This document shows, piece by piece, positions 9,397 through 18,873 of a stretch of DNA of 64,000 bases. The first letter of the stretch is position 1, and each line of letters opens with the position of its first letter. A program made the position numbers and the translations under genes. Source of the DNA: Rhodobacterales bacterium 52_120_T64 (GTDB lineage: Bacteria > Pseudomonadota > Alphaproteobacteria > Rhodobacterales > Rhodobacteraceae); contig MABA01000004.1 of the NCBI GenBank assembly GCA_002162875.1, positions 124,001 to 188,000 of the forward strand, given 5' to 3'. The notes under the pieces were generated by a model that did not search any database, was not told the origin of the DNA, and saw only the letters and a list, made by a program, of their open reading frames with translations.

Positions 9397-10610
9397 TTGT
9401 CCACCTCCGCCATAACCGGATCGAGACTGCCTAGCATGGCTATTACATCTGCCAAATATCTGACGTTAGTGGTACGTTCGGTAAGGCACTGCAAGTTGAC
9501 GAAAGATGGGGCGCGTACTTTAAACCGGAACGGTTTTTCGCTACCGTCCGATATAATGTAATATCCAAGTTCCCCTTTAGGGGCTTCTATCGCGGTATAA
9601 ACTTCACCGGCTGGTACTTTGAAGCCAAAGGCGGCTAGTTCAAAATGGTGGATATGGGTTTCCATCGAACGGGAAAGCAGATCCTTGTCGACAGGAAACG
9701 CAATCTTGGGATCATCGATCAGAACCGGACCCGTTGGCATTTGTTGTACGCATTGTCTGATCATTCGCACGCTTTCGCGCATTTCGTCGAGGCGACATTT
9801 CCAACGATCATAGCAATCGCCGTCTTTGCGCACGATTACGTCAAATTCCAGCTTGTCATATATTTCGTATGGGGCGTCACGGCGGATGTCCCAATCTACG
9901 CCAGATGCCCGGAGGTTTGGGCCGCTCAATCCTAACGCAATCGCATCTTCGCCGGTTATATTGCCGATGTTTTCAACGCGGGCCAAAAATATCCTATTGT
10001 TCAACAGCAGCTTTTCATAGTCCGATATACGGACCGAAAAGATATCACAAAATTCAATAATACGTTCACCGCAACCATCAGGCAGGTCTTCACGTATACC
10101 GCCTACACGACAATACGATGTGTGCATTCTGACACCGCTGATCATTTCCATCAGGTCCATAACCATCTCGCGGTCTCGCATGGTATAGAGCAGGGAGGTC
10201 ATCGCACCGACATCCAAAGGCAGCGCGCCGGTAATCAGCAGGTGGCCGGAAATACGTGATAGTTCGGCCATAATTACCCGAATATACTGCGCGCGTTCCG
10301 GTGCCTCGATGCCTAATAGTGCTTCGACAGCCAAGGCATACCCCAGATTGTTTGAGGGAGGGCAAAGGTAGTCTAGACGATCAGTCAGCGGGAATATTTG
10401 CGTATAGGTAAAATGCTCCGCCAGTTTTTCAGTGCCGCGATGCAGCAAACCTATGTGCGGCTCGATACGCTCGACGATCTCGCCATCCATTTGCAGTAAT
10501 AGCCGTAATACGCCATGCGTGCTGGGGTGTTGTGGGCCGAGGTTCATCAGGACCTCACGTGACAAACCTCCTTCGGTTTTGATTTCTTCAACTACGGTGA
10601 CATCGGTCAT
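9393..10610 (-). CDS. nuoD: NADH-quinone oxidoreductase subunit D (49 kDa type)
   Basis: Forms most of the quinone-binding cavity near the N2 cluster. The 405-residue protein begins LMNLGPQHPSTHGVLRLLL, which includes the conserved quinone-site His region, and continues with EPHIGLLHRGTEKLAE, PLTDRLDYLCP and RISGHLL. The C-terminus holds KVRAPSFVNLQ and the DVIAMLGSLDPVMAEVD end. It is a separate gene from nuoC, not a nuoCD fusion. It overlaps both nuoC and nuoE by 4 bp. Confidence 0.97.
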   Translation of the reverse strand: MTDVTVVEEIKTEGGLSREVLMNLGPQHPSTHGVLRLLLQMDGEIVERIEPHIGLLHRGTEKLAEHFTYTQIFPLTDRLDYLCPPSNNLGYALAVEALLGIEAPERAQYIRVIMAELSRISGHLLITGALPLDVGAMTSLLYTMRDREMVMDLMEMISGVRMHTSYCRVGGIREDLPDGCGERIIEFCDIFSVRISDYEKLLLNNRIFLARVENIGNITGEDAIALGLSGPNLRASGVDWDIRRDAPYEIYDKLEFDVIVRKDGDCYDRWKCRLDEMRESVRMIRQCVQQMPTGPVLIDDPKIAFPVDKDLLSRSMETHIHHFELAAFGFKVPAGEVYTAIEAPKGELGYYIISDGSEKPFRFKVRAPSFVNLQCLTERTTNVRYLADVIAMLGSLDPVMAEVDK

Positions 10611-11116
10611 TCAGACGCCCCTTTTGAATCGGGGTCAGCGCCAAATGGGTTATATTCGTCCTTAAATCCGCGCAATGGAAAGTCTTTACGCATCGGAAAA
10701 CCTTCGAATTCTTGCCACATATAGATGCGCCTTAGATCAGGGTGGCCTTCGAATAAAATCCCGTACATGTCATAGGCTTCGCGTTCGTGCCAGTTTGCGG
10801 TAGTCCAGACTGTAGTAATTGTCGGTGCAATTGGGGGATCTGATAAGGTGCATTTAATACGGATGCGCCAATTAAATGGAATGGAATATAGATGGTAGAC
10901 GAGTTGGAAGCGTGGTGTTTTCGGGTGAAAATCAACCCCACATATGTCAGCCATGAAATTGAACTTGTAAGCAGTATTGTCGCGTAGATAATAGCACAAT
11001 TCGACCAAATCAGTTGGCGCGACTTTAACGCAAGGCATGTCGGTCGCAGTGGCATCGAGTGAAACCCTGCCACCAAAATGCGAAATTATTTTGCCGGTTG
11101 ATAATGCTTGCACCAT
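10607..11116 (-). CDS. nuoC: NADH-quinone oxidoreductase subunit C (30 kDa type)
   Basis: Peripheral-arm subunit without cofactor that packs against NuoD and NuoB. The 169-residue protein is short, lacking the acidic tail seen in some members. The signature WHEREAYDMYGILFEGHPDLRRI is split here as WHEREAYDMYGI and EGHPDLRRIYM, followed by the FPMRKDFPLRGF block. Its start touches the nuoB stop and its end overlaps nuoD by 4 bp. Confidence 0.95.
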   Translation of the reverse strand: MVQALSTGKIISHFGGRVSLDATATDMPCVKVAPTDLVELCYYLRDNTAYKFNFMADICGVDFHPKTPRFQLVYHLYSIPFNWRIRIKCTLSDPPIAPTITTVWTTANWHEREAYDMYGILFEGHPDLRRIYMWQEFEGFPMRKDFPLRGFKDEYNPFGADPDSKGASE

Positions 11117-11634
11117 TACGAAACTGGTTCTTCAACGGCCGACAACTCTGCTGGTTTTTCTGCCCGCAAAACACGAGTGCCGGTGATTTTTTCTTGCAAC
11201 TGAACAAACCCGTGCAGTAACGCCTCGGGTCGTGGTGGGCAGCCAGCCACATGTATGTCTACGGGGATAACACGCTCGACGCCTTGAACTACGGCGTAGG
11301 TGTTGTAAACGCCGCCGGAAATCGCACATGTTCCCATCGCAATTACATAACGTGGCTCAGGCATTTGATCGTATAGGCGCCGCACAATCGGGGCCATTTT
11401 TTTAGTAACAGTGCCAGCCACAATCATAACGTCCGATTGCCTAGGCGACGGGCGGAATACCACGCCAAACCGATCCAGATCGTAGCGTGCACATCCCGCC
11501 GAGATCATCTCGATAGCACAACATGCGATGCCGAATGTTTCTGGCCAAAGCGAGGATTTCCGGCTCCAGTTTATTATGCTGTCAGCAGATGTGAAAAACA
11601 CATTGTCTTGAAATCTGTTATTCAGGACTCCCAT
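11116..11634 (-). CDS. nuoB: NADH-quinone oxidoreductase subunit B
   Basis: Carries the terminal N2 [4Fe-4S] cluster that reduces quinone. The 172-residue protein has the tandem Cys pair in GIACCAIEM, then [23 protein letters not shown] and [10 protein letters not shown], which supply the other two ligands. An in-frame upstream extension to 11856 is only the shadow of nuoA; the ATG at 11634 gives the normal N-terminus and overlaps the nuoA stop by 13 bp. The sequence around N2 ([16 protein letters not shown]) differs from the mitochondrial-like NuoB usual in this order, which has EMMHTAMPRYD as I recall. This supports a second, non-mitochondrial type of complex I. Confidence 0.95.
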   Translation of the reverse strand: MGVLNNRFQDNVFFTSADSIINWSRKSSLWPETFGIACCAIEMISAGCARYDLDRFGVVFRPSPRQSDVMIVAGTVTKKMAPIVRRLYDQMPEPRYVIAMGTCAISGGVYNTYAVVQGVERVIPVDIHVAGCPPRPEALLHGFVQLQEKITGTRVLRAEKPAELSAVEEPVS

Positions 11635-11984
11635 TCTAATGCTCCCTTCGCCCATGCATAAACAAACCCGACCAGCAGCAGTACGATGAACACGAACATC
11701 TCGACGTAGCCGAACAAGCCCATGTCGCGCAGCACGACAGCCCACGGAAACAGGAACATCGTTTCGACATCGAAGATAACAAACAGGATCGCTATGACAA
11801 AATATTGCACCTTGAAAAGCCCGGCCGAGGCCTCGCCAACGTGATCTACCCCGCATTCATAGGGTCGGTTTTTTTCAGGGTAGGGGTTGTCCGGCCGCAC
11901 CAACCGCGAGACAGCAAGAATGAACATAGCCAACCCGATAATGAGGGCGACCATTATGAACACCGGTAAAAAATCAATAGGCAT
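11622..11984 (-). CDS. nuoA: NADH-quinone oxidoreductase subunit A
   Basis: Small membrane subunit (120 residues, three transmembrane helices) at the junction between the membrane and peripheral arms. It contains the conserved [12 protein letters not shown] loop, with the redox-sensitive Cys seen in the family, and [12 protein letters not shown]. It starts a separate run nuoA-G after a 139-bp gap from nuoN, so this half may have its own promoter. Confidence 0.95.
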   Translation of the reverse strand: MPIDFLPVFIMVALIIGLAMFILAVSRLVRPDNPYPEKNRPYECGVDHVGEASAGLFKVQYFVIAILFVIFDVETMFLFPWAVVLRDMGLFGYVEMFVFIVLLLVGFVYAWAKGALEWES

Positions 11985-12123
11985 AACAAAGCATCCTATC
12001 TGTAAGGGCCTGCATCCTCCTTGGCAGGCGTGAAAACTGTATGGATCATGACGTTGCAGCCGTCATTTTCACCTATACTACAGTATTTTAGTCCAAGTTG
12101 CACTCTTTCCCCTTTCAACTTGT

Positions 12124-13566
12124 TCAAAACACAGCCGCACTACGCGCGGCTTCCAGTAACCACGCCGGAAACAGCCCTGTAAGAACCGTTCCCAGAAATG
12201 TCACCGCCAGCACAATCTGCATCGATCGGGTGATGTGAATGTCCGGTTTACCGCTTGGCTCGTGGACGTACATCAGCATGATTATACGTAAGTAGAACCA
12301 CGCTGCGACAGCACTTAGAAGCACAGCGATCACCGCAAGCCAGATGTGGCCAGTCTCTATCAGCGCCATGAGGACATAAAACTTTGCAAAGAACCCACCA
12401 GTTGGCGGTATCCCTGCCAGCGATAATAGGAAGATCATGGTCATCAGCGCGAGTATCGGGTGTGTTTTGGCTAATCCGGCGAAAGCCTCGATGGGTTCGC
12501 CAAATTTAACGCCTTTGTTCAACAGAATGATTATAGCGAACATGCCAAGATTCATAAATGTGAACACCACCAGATATTGCATAACACTTGCCACACCGTC
12601 AGCGCCGCCAGCGATCAGGCCCAACAGTAAGAAACCCGCGTGTGCAATCGAGGAATAGGCAAGCATCCGTTTAATGTTGGTTTGCACCAGCGCCGCCAAA
12701 CTGCCGAGCGCCATGGTCGCGACCGCAAAAACCGCTACACCTAGCAACCAAATCGGCGAGAGGACAAATAACTCGTTTAGAAAAACGCGCAATATCACCG
12801 CAAATGCCGCCGCCTTTGCCGCGACCGACATAAATCCGGTGATCGGCGAGGGGGCACCCTCGTAAATGTCTGGTACCCACATGTGAAAGGGAACGACACC
12901 AACCTTGAAAAGCAGTCCAACCAACATGAATAGTGTCGCCATCAACAGCATCGGATTATCAAAGTTCGGCGCAAATAGTGCTTCAGAGATCGCGGCGAGG
13001 TTGGTGCTACCGCTTAGACCATAAAACAGTGAAATGCCGTAAAGCAGAATTCCCGACGAAAAGGCGCCAAGAATAACATATTTCAACGCCGCCTCGTTTG
13101 AACGTGCATCGGCTTTGAGGAAACCCACCAGCACATAGATAGCGATAGCTTGAAGTTCGATACCGACGTAAATTATCAGCAGGTCTGTCCCCGAGACCAT
13201 AATCATTGTGCCGACGAGTGCGAATAGCAGCAGAACGTAATATTCGCCTTTTACGACACCCTCTTTAACCAGATATTTGCCGGACATCAGGATTGTCAGA
13301 GCCGTCGCCAGATATAACACCATCTTGAAGTATGTTGAAAAGCCATCCACGACGAACATGCCTGCATATTCACGTTGCGGGCTTTCTGGAAGCGCATAGC
13401 TCATGCCGGCTGCTAGCGCGATGATGATAACACTCAGGCTTGCCAGTAGGTTTTCCTGACGAGCGTTTGGAAGCAACGAAATCATCAGCGCCGCACATGC
13501 ACCAATGATGATAATAATCTCGGGGACGGACGCTAGCGCCGAGCCAGCGATCAGAGTCATATCCAT
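12124..13566 (-). CDS. nuoN: NADH-quinone oxidoreductase subunit N (antiporter-type)
   Basis: One of the antiporter-like proton-translocating subunits in the membrane arm. The 480-residue protein has about 14 hydrophobic helices and the conserved YVGIELQAIAIYVLVGF (helix 5 Glu), LLFKVGVVPFHMWVPDIYEGAP (helix 7 Lys and following loop) and KRMLAYSSIAHAGFLL. I prefer the ATG at 13566 because GAGGGGGG stands 5 bp upstream; an in-frame start further up lies inside nuoM. After its stop, 139 bp carry a short GCCTGC/GCAGGC hairpin before nuoA. Confidence 0.95.
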   Translation of the reverse strand: MDMTLIAGSALASVPEIIIIIGACAALMISLLPNARQENLLASLSVIIIALAAGMSYALPESPQREYAGMFVVDGFSTYFKMVLYLATALTILMSGKYLVKEGVVKGEYYVLLLFALVGTMIMVSGTDLLIIYVGIELQAIAIYVLVGFLKADARSNEAALKYVILGAFSSGILLYGISLFYGLSGSTNLAAISEALFAPNFDNPMLLMATLFMLVGLLFKVGVVPFHMWVPDIYEGAPSPITGFMSVAAKAAAFAVILRVFLNELFVLSPIWLLGVAVFAVATMALGSLAALVQTNIKRMLAYSSIAHAGFLLLGLIAGGADGVASVMQYLVVFTFMNLGMFAIIILLNKGVKFGEPIEAFAGLAKTHPILALMTMIFLLSLAGIPPTGGFFAKFYVLMALIETGHIWLAVIAVLLSAVAAWFYLRIIMLMYVHEPSGKPDIHITRSMQIVLAVTFLGTVLTGLFPAWLLEAARSAAVF

Positions 13567-13576
13567 TCTGCCCCCC

Positions 13577-15052
13577 TCATCCGCCTGCACCAGTTGTGGC
13601 CAGCTGTAAAAGGAGGTTCTCTAATGTGGGCTGCAAAATGCTCAAGAATGTTTTCGGATAAAACCCCATCCAGAAAACGAAAATCAACAAAGGAACAGCG
13701 CAGAGGATTTCGCGATTGTCCAAATCCCAGATTTTGTTGTCGTCAGGTACTTTGACCGGTCCCAAAAGCACTTGTCTGTATATTCCCAGCAAATACGCAG
13801 CGCCAATCAAGGCGCCGACAACACCGGCGCTCGCGGCCCAACCGTTCACCGCAAATGTGCCGGACAGGACCAGAATCTCGCCAACAAACCCGTTGGTGCC
13901 GGGTACAGCCATTGAAGACAGAAGAAATGCCGCGAACAGGATGCCGAACAAGGGCACTGCTTTAATCATGCCGCCATATCGGGGGATTTCACGCGAATGC
14001 GTGCGTTCGTATATTAACCCGACAAACAGGAACAAGGCACCAGTGGTAATGCCATGATTGAACATCTGTATAACCGCGCCAGACATTCCGTTTACATTCA
14101 ACGTGAACAGCCCGAGTGTGATAAACCCCATGTGGCTGACACTGGAATAGGCCACCAGTTTCTTGATGTCTGTTTGCGCAAGGGCCAGCAGCCCGCCATA
14201 TACAATCGCCAACGCTGAAAGGGCGATCATCATTGGTGCAAAATAATGCGAGGCGTCGGGCAACATTGGCAGGGAAAACCGGATAAACCCGTAGGCACCC
14301 ATTTTCAAAAGCACTCCCGCCAGAATGATACTACCCGCAGTTGGCGCCTGAACATGGGCGTCCGGTAACCAAGTGTGGAATGGCACCATAGGAATTTTGA
14401 CGGCGAAGGCGATCAAGAAGGATATGAATACCCAAGCCTGCACTTTAAACGAATATTCTCTCGCCATAAGGGCCAACATATCAAATGTGCGCCCACCCTC
14501 GAAATACAGCACAAGGATGCCGATCAGGAAAAGCAGGCTTCCGGCGAGCGTGAAGAGGAAAAACTTGAAAGCCGCATATATCCGGTTTTCGCCGCCCCAG
14601 ATCCCGATGATCAAATACATCGGGATCAGCATTGCCTCCCATAACACGTAGAACAAGAAAACATCGAGTGCGCAGAAAACGCCGATCATCATGCTTTGGA
14701 TTGCTAGCAAGCTTGCCATGAACTCTTTGACGCGGTGCTTGATGGAATTCCACGACGCCAGTACGCAAATCCAACCTAATAGCGCAGTCAAGAAGATGAA
14801 CCAGACGCTAACTCCGTCAATCCCCAGTCGATAACCGATACCCAATGGAGGCACCCATGCAAGGTTCTCGCGGAACTGCATATCGGGGGTTGACGTGTCA
14901 AATGCGATCAGAAGCCAAACGGCAATTAGGAAATCAATGAGCAGCGCTATCAAAGTGAACCAACGTACGGAGGCGTTGCTACGCAGGAACGGCACAACCA
15001 CGGCTGCTATTGCTGGCAGAAATATCAGCACGCTGAGAATGGGCAGATTCAT
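13577..15052 (-). CDS. nuoM: NADH-quinone oxidoreductase subunit M (antiporter-type)
   Basis: Proton-pumping antiporter-like subunit of the complex I membrane arm, 491 residues. Key sites are visible: FYVLWEAMLIPMYLIIGIWG (helix 5 Glu), VKIPMVPFHTWLPDAHVQAP (helix 7 Lys), and DIKKLVAYSSVSHMGF (helix 8 region). A GTG three bases upstream (15055) is in frame, but the ATG at 15052 overlapping the previous stop as TGATG is more natural. Its stop lies 10 bp before the nuoN start. Confidence 0.95.
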   Translation of the reverse strand: MNLPILSVLIFLPAIAAVVVPFLRSNASVRWFTLIALLIDFLIAVWLLIAFDTSTPDMQFRENLAWVPPLGIGYRLGIDGVSVWFIFLTALLGWICVLASWNSIKHRVKEFMASLLAIQSMMIGVFCALDVFLFYVLWEAMLIPMYLIIGIWGGENRIYAAFKFFLFTLAGSLLFLIGILVLYFEGGRTFDMLALMAREYSFKVQAWVFISFLIAFAVKIPMVPFHTWLPDAHVQAPTAGSIILAGVLLKMGAYGFIRFSLPMLPDASHYFAPMMIALSALAIVYGGLLALAQTDIKKLVAYSSVSHMGFITLGLFTLNVNGMSGAVIQMFNHGITTGALFLFVGLIYERTHSREIPRYGGMIKAVPLFGILFAAFLLSSMAVPGTNGFVGEILVLSGTFAVNGWAASAGVVGALIGAAYLLGIYRQVLLGPVKVPDDNKIWDLDNREILCAVPLLIFVFWMGFYPKTFLSILQPTLENLLLQLATTGAGG

Positions 15053-16827
15053 CACGCCCCCCTCGATCCGAAAAGCATAAAAATGCCCACGACTGCGATC
15101 AGTCCGACAATCATCGCCAACCCGTAATGTGATACAATTCCGGTTTGCAAACGCCGAAAAGTCTCGCCACTTCTGCGCGCTGTATTTGCAACGCCGTTAA
15201 CCGCGGCATCGATTATTTTTGTATCGAGTTGCAGACTTCGTTCCGACCATCGGTGCAATGTCCTAAGGCCTGGTCCATCGCCAAGTGTGATCAAGAACTG
15301 CTCCCAGTGCAGAACAGGTTTATTTGCAAACCAAATGAACAATCTTGCCCCGCGGCGATAGAACCAGTCTGTATCAACGCTGATAGTGTTTTCAGGATCG
15401 AGGTATTTCAGGAACAGCACAAACGCCAACAGTGTGAACATCAAAATGCCGAGTGACTCGATTATATGCGTGGCTGTGTAAGGTTTGAATTCGACAGGAT
15501 AAGGTAGCAGATCATATAGAAGTCCCGGAAATACACCTATGCCGACGCAGAAAATGGCCGCTATGCCCATTGCGTATAGCATGTTCTTTGGCGGCTCGGT
15601 TGGCCGCAATCCGCTGTCTTTGCCAAAGAACATATAGTAAGGCAATTTTAGTCCCGTGTGCAGGAACGTGCCAGAAGACGCGACCATTAACAATAAAGCC
15701 GCCGTTGCCGAGTGATCCCCAGCTGCTGCCGCAATAATCATGCTTTTGCTGACGAAACCGCTAAAGAAGGGAAACGCGGAAATCGCCAGTGCGCCGACCA
15801 TATAAAGCGCCACGGTCCACGGCATCGTGCGATACAACCCACCGAGTTCGGTTAGTTTTCGTCGGCCTGTCATATGGATAACTGCACCAGCCCCCATAAA
15901 TAGAAGCCCTTTGTAAAGAATGTGCGCGAACGCGTGGGAGGCAACGCCATTAATCGCCATCTCGGTGCCGATGCCAACGCCGGCGACCATGTAACCTACC
16001 TGACTGACGATGTGATATCCCAACAGGCGCCTGCTGTCGTTTTCCAGCACCGCAAAAACTACACCGTATATCGCCATGGCAACGCCGAACCAGACCAATA
16101 TTTCAGCTCCCGGGTACGTTCGGAGTAGTACATAAACCGCAGTTTTGGTTGTGAATGCGCTTAGGAAAACCGCGCCGGTTACTGTTGCCTCGGGATAGGC
16201 GTCCGTAAGCCATGCGTTCAAAGGTGGGACAGCGGCGTTTAACATGAACGATACAAGAATCAGAGTATAGGCGAGGCTGCCGCCTTGTCCGTATTCCAGC
16301 GGACCGAACAGGAACGATCCTGTCTGAATGCCGTGCAAGACGATTCCGCCAAACAACAGCACACCACCGGTTACATGCACCATGAGATAGCGAAATCCAG
16401 CCCTGATTGCAGGTTGCTTTTTCGAGGCAAAAATCAAGTAGGCCGACGCAAAGGCCATGATTTCCCAAGACACCAGAAGCGTGAACCAGTCACCCGCGAA
16501 AATGACTCCAAAAGCACTGCCGATATACAAGAATGCCGAGACCCTTTGTCCGGTGTCCGTAATGTGTAGGCTGTAGAGGTTTCCGATGAATGCCATGAAC
16601 GCAAAGACCCAGCCAAACACGAGCGAGAGCTTGTCGACTTTGAACAACACCAATTCGATGCCTGCGAAATTGAAGTTTCCGTTTACGCCCGCTGTAAGTT
16701 GCGAGACCTCCAATATAACCAGCAGCGGGATGATCAAAGACAAGGACTTTTGCCACACGCCTTTGAACAAGGGCAATACCAGCCCCCCGACAATCATCAG
16801 CAATGCAGGATGGAACCATTCAATCAT
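15052..16827 (-). CDS. NuoL-position antiporter subunit with a lateral-helix-like C-terminus
   Basis: A 591-residue membrane protein occupying the place of nuoL. Residues 1 to about 430 are an antiporter core more like the MrpD/NuoN group than a standard NuoL: LLVSWEIMAFASAYLIF has the helix 5 Glu, VPPLNAWLTDAYPEATVTGA the loop after helix 7, and SRRLLGYHIVSQVGYMV the helix 8 Lys/His region. The last 110 residues resemble the NuoL end: a long polar helix with KIIDAAVNGVANTARRSGE and FRRLQTGIVSHYGLAMIVG, leading to a final transmembrane helix. This suggests it provides the lateral helix of the membrane arm. I chose the ATG at 16827, with GAGG 7 bp upstream, over one at 16839. It overlaps the small gene upstream and nuoM downstream. 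Confidence 0.82.
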   Translation of the reverse strand: MIEWFHPALLMIVGGLVLPLFKGVWQKSLSLIIPLLVILEVSQLTAGVNGNFNFAGIELVLFKVDKLSLVFGWVFAFMAFIGNLYSLHITDTGQRVSAFLYIGSAFGVIFAGDWFTLLVSWEIMAFASAYLIFASKKQPAIRAGFRYLMVHVTGGVLLFGGIVLHGIQTGSFLFGPLEYGQGGSLAYTLILVSFMLNAAVPPLNAWLTDAYPEATVTGAVFLSAFTTKTAVYVLLRTYPGAEILVWFGVAMAIYGVVFAVLENDSRRLLGYHIVSQVGYMVAGVGIGTEMAINGVASHAFAHILYKGLLFMGAGAVIHMTGRRKLTELGGLYRTMPWTVALYMVGALAISAFPFFSGFVSKSMIIAAAAGDHSATAALLLMVASSGTFLHTGLKLPYYMFFGKDSGLRPTEPPKNMLYAMGIAAIFCVGIGVFPGLLYDLLPYPVEFKPYTATHIIESLGILMFTLLAFVLFLKYLDPENTISVDTDWFYRRGARLFIWFANKPVLHWEQFLITLGDGPGLRTLHRWSERSLQLDTKIIDAAVNGVANTARRSGETFRRLQTGIVSHYGLAMIVGLIAVVGIFMLFGSRGA

Positions 16828-17074
16828 AATAGTCCTCATCTTTCATTATACCGCCCTTATGGCCGATAAACTTGCTGACAAAGATGATTGCGGCGCAACT
16901 GACGAAGCCAAAAGCAGCGCCCCAGCCGGGAACGGCATCCCAGAAATGTTCGGTGTGGTGACGTTCAATTAAGAAGTCCGCAAGGACGATCAGCGCCAAT
17001 ACTATTAGCAACAGCCGCCACCGAATGCGGGTGTACTTGGCGTCTCCGAAAAAGTTTACAAGTTTGGCGATCAT
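16820..17074 (-). CDS. 84-residue two-helix membrane protein of the complex I locus
   Basis: I do not know a formal name for this protein. It has two predicted transmembrane helices (about 17-35 and 50-71), an aromatic loop FWDAVPGWGAAFGFVSC between them, and a polar end KDEDYYD. From memory, similar small proteins sit beside MrpD-like antiporter genes in other proteobacteria. It is joined by overlaps on both sides: its ATG overlaps the stop of the upstream antiporter (ATGA) and its stop overlaps the next antiporter start. It is therefore very likely a bona fide accessory or assembly subunit of this complex. No function can be assigned. Confidence 0.75.
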   Translation of the reverse strand: MIAKLVNFFGDAKYTRIRWRLLLIVLALIVLADFLIERHHTEHFWDAVPGWGAAFGFVSCAAIIFVSKFIGHKGGIMKDEDYYD

Positions 17075-18567
17075 GACATACCTGTCCCGAGCATCACTGC
17101 ACGCGCCAATTCAAGGAAATAGTCAGGATAAAGGCCCAACATCACCGACAGTATCGCGGTAACAACTAGCGGAATTGCAACCATCGGCACTTCTTTCACG
17201 CTTTCCATCGCGACCAGTTCGGGATTGGAGGTTTGCACCTCCTTCTCGAAAAACGCTGTGTAGGTGACGGGCAGAAAATAGGCCGCGTTCAAGATTGCAC
17301 TGACCAGAAGCACTGCGAGGAACACCATTTCTTTAGCTTCAACTGCTCCGGTAACCAGAAACCACTTGCTGATGAAACCTCCGGTTGGCGGAATTCCGAT
17401 CATACCGAGAGACCCGATAAAGAAGGCCGCCATTGTCCACGGCAACCGCCTGCCAATTCCGGCAAGATCGCTGATATTGCGGCGATGTGATGCGCAGTAA
17501 ATGGAGCCTGCACAGAAAAACAATGTGATCTTTGAAAACGCGTGGGCAGCGATATGGGTTATGCCCCCGATTACGGCCAGCGGCGTCAGCATGGCGGCAC
17601 CAAGGATGATGTAGGACAATTGGCTGACGGTTGAGTAGGCGAGGCGCGCTTTCAGGTCGTCACGGGTTAAAGCGTAGATAGATGCAGTGATTATAGTGAA
17701 TGAGACAAGATAGGCCGTTGCTATCCCAAGTCCAAGATTGCCCATCACGTCAATGCCCATGACATGAAAAATGACACGTAGGACGCAAAAAACCCCCATT
17801 TTGACCACCGCCACCGCATGAAGAAGCGCGCTGACGGGCGTTGGGGCAACCATCGCCGCTGGCAGCCACGCATGAAAGGGCATGATCGCGGACTTGGCAA
17901 AACCGATCAGATAGCTGAAATAGATCGCGATTAGAACGAAATCGGACGCGGCCGAACCATTCAGCAATCCTTCCGGCAGGAAATCCATTGAACCGGCCAC
18001 GTGATATGTAAGCGCTAGCGCCGCCAACAGGAAAGATTTGGATGCGCCAACCAGATATACAATATAGCGGCGACTGCCTTTCCAGCTTTCCTCGTTTTCC
18101 TTGTGGTAGACCAACGGGTAGGTGACGAGACTTAACACCTCGTAAAAGATTACCAGCGTGAACAGGTTCGCAGCGAAAGCTCCGCCAATCGCGGCAGACA
18201 ACGACACGGCGAAAGACGCGAAAAACCGTGTCTGCGCGCGTTCTTTCTGGTTTCGCATATAACCGATGGAATAAATGGCCGCCAGTATCCACAACAGGCT
18301 CGAAACAGACGCGAAAACCATACCAAGGGCATCTACGCGAAAGGCGAAATCTATCCCCGGAAGGATTTCGAATAGCGTTAGATCAAGCGTTCCTCCGGCC
18401 AGTACCACCGGGGCCATGGAAATCACGATCAAAAATTTCAGGATTGCGGCTATTACAGAAGTGGCATCGCGTAAGTTCGGGCGATTATGCAGGTATAGTA
18501 TCAGAACCGCTGCCACGAGCGACGTAGCAATGGCCAGAACCGGTCTTATGGATAACAAATAATCCAA
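17071..18567 (-). CDS. MrpD-like proton/cation antiporter subunit, extra to the standard complex I set
   Basis: A 498-residue antiporter-family protein with about 14 helices. Conserved features include TLVIFYEVLSLVTYPLVYH (helix 5 Glu plus a His), IGFAKSAIMPFHAWLPAAM (helix 7 Lys and PFHAWLP) and DDLKARLAYSTVSQLSYI. It lacks the long NuoL C-terminal helix. The proximity to nuoK and the overlap with the next gene argue that it is part of the same complex rather than a free Na+/H+ antiporter. The start is a TTG at 18567, 3 bp after the nuoK stop; a second TTG at 18558 has better spacing from AAGG, and no ATG is near. With NuoM, NuoN and the NuoL-like protein it makes a fourth antiporter-type subunit. 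Confidence 0.85.
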   Translation of the reverse strand: MDYLLSIRPVLAIATSLVAAVLILYLHNRPNLRDATSVIAAILKFLIVISMAPVVLAGGTLDLTLFEILPGIDFAFRVDALGMVFASVSSLLWILAAIYSIGYMRNQKERAQTRFFASFAVSLSAAIGGAFAANLFTLVIFYEVLSLVTYPLVYHKENEESWKGSRRYIVYLVGASKSFLLAALALTYHVAGSMDFLPEGLLNGSAASDFVLIAIYFSYLIGFAKSAIMPFHAWLPAAMVAPTPVSALLHAVAVVKMGVFCVLRVIFHVMGIDVMGNLGLGIATAYLVSFTIITASIYALTRDDLKARLAYSTVSQLSYIILGAAMLTPLAVIGGITHIAAHAFSKITLFFCAGSIYCASHRRNISDLAGIGRRLPWTMAAFFIGSLGMIGIPPTGGFISKWFLVTGAVEAKEMVFLAVLLVSAILNAAYFLPVTYTAFFEKEVQTSNPELVAMESVKEVPMVAIPLVVTAILSVMLGLYPDYFLELARAVMLGTGMS

Positions 18568-18570
18568 CCT

Positions 18571-18873
18571 TCAACCCTTCAAAATAGCTAAATCTTCCAC
18601 TTCCAACGAATGTTTGTTACGTAACAACGCCACCAGAATTCCCAGTGCGACAGCAACCTCGGCGGCTGTTATGGCGATAACGAATATGGCAATTATCTGG
18701 CCGCGCAGGTCCTGAAAATGGTGACCAAACGCCAGCAAATTAATATTTACACTGTTCAACATGAGTTCGAGCGACATCAACACAATCAATACATTGCGCC
18801 TTAGCAAAACGCCTGCCGCGCCGGTGACAAACAATATGGCCGCGAGGATAAGGTACCAGGAAACTGGGATCAT
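18571..18873 (-). CDS. nuoK: NADH-quinone oxidoreductase subunit K
   Basis: Three-helix membrane subunit, 100 residues, homologous to MrpC and part of the E-channel linking quinone chemistry to the antiporter subunits. It has the helix 2 Glu in [16 protein letters not shown] and the helix 3 Glu in [15 protein letters not shown]. It overlaps nuoJ by 4 bp. Confidence 0.95.
   Translation of the reverse strand: MIPVSWYLILAAILFVTGAAGVLLRRNVLIVLMSLELMLNSVNINLLAFGHHFQDLRGQIIAIFVIAITAAEVAVALGILVALLRNKHSLEVEDLAILKG

Noticed and set aside
11635-11856. Extended start of nuoB
   Set aside because: The extra 74 residues are the nuoA sequence read in another frame.
17071-18567. Stand-alone Mrp Na+/H+ antiporter operon
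   Set aside because: No mrpA, B, C, E, F or G genes accompany the MrpD-like genes, and overlaps tie them to nuoK and nuoM, so a complex I role is more likely.
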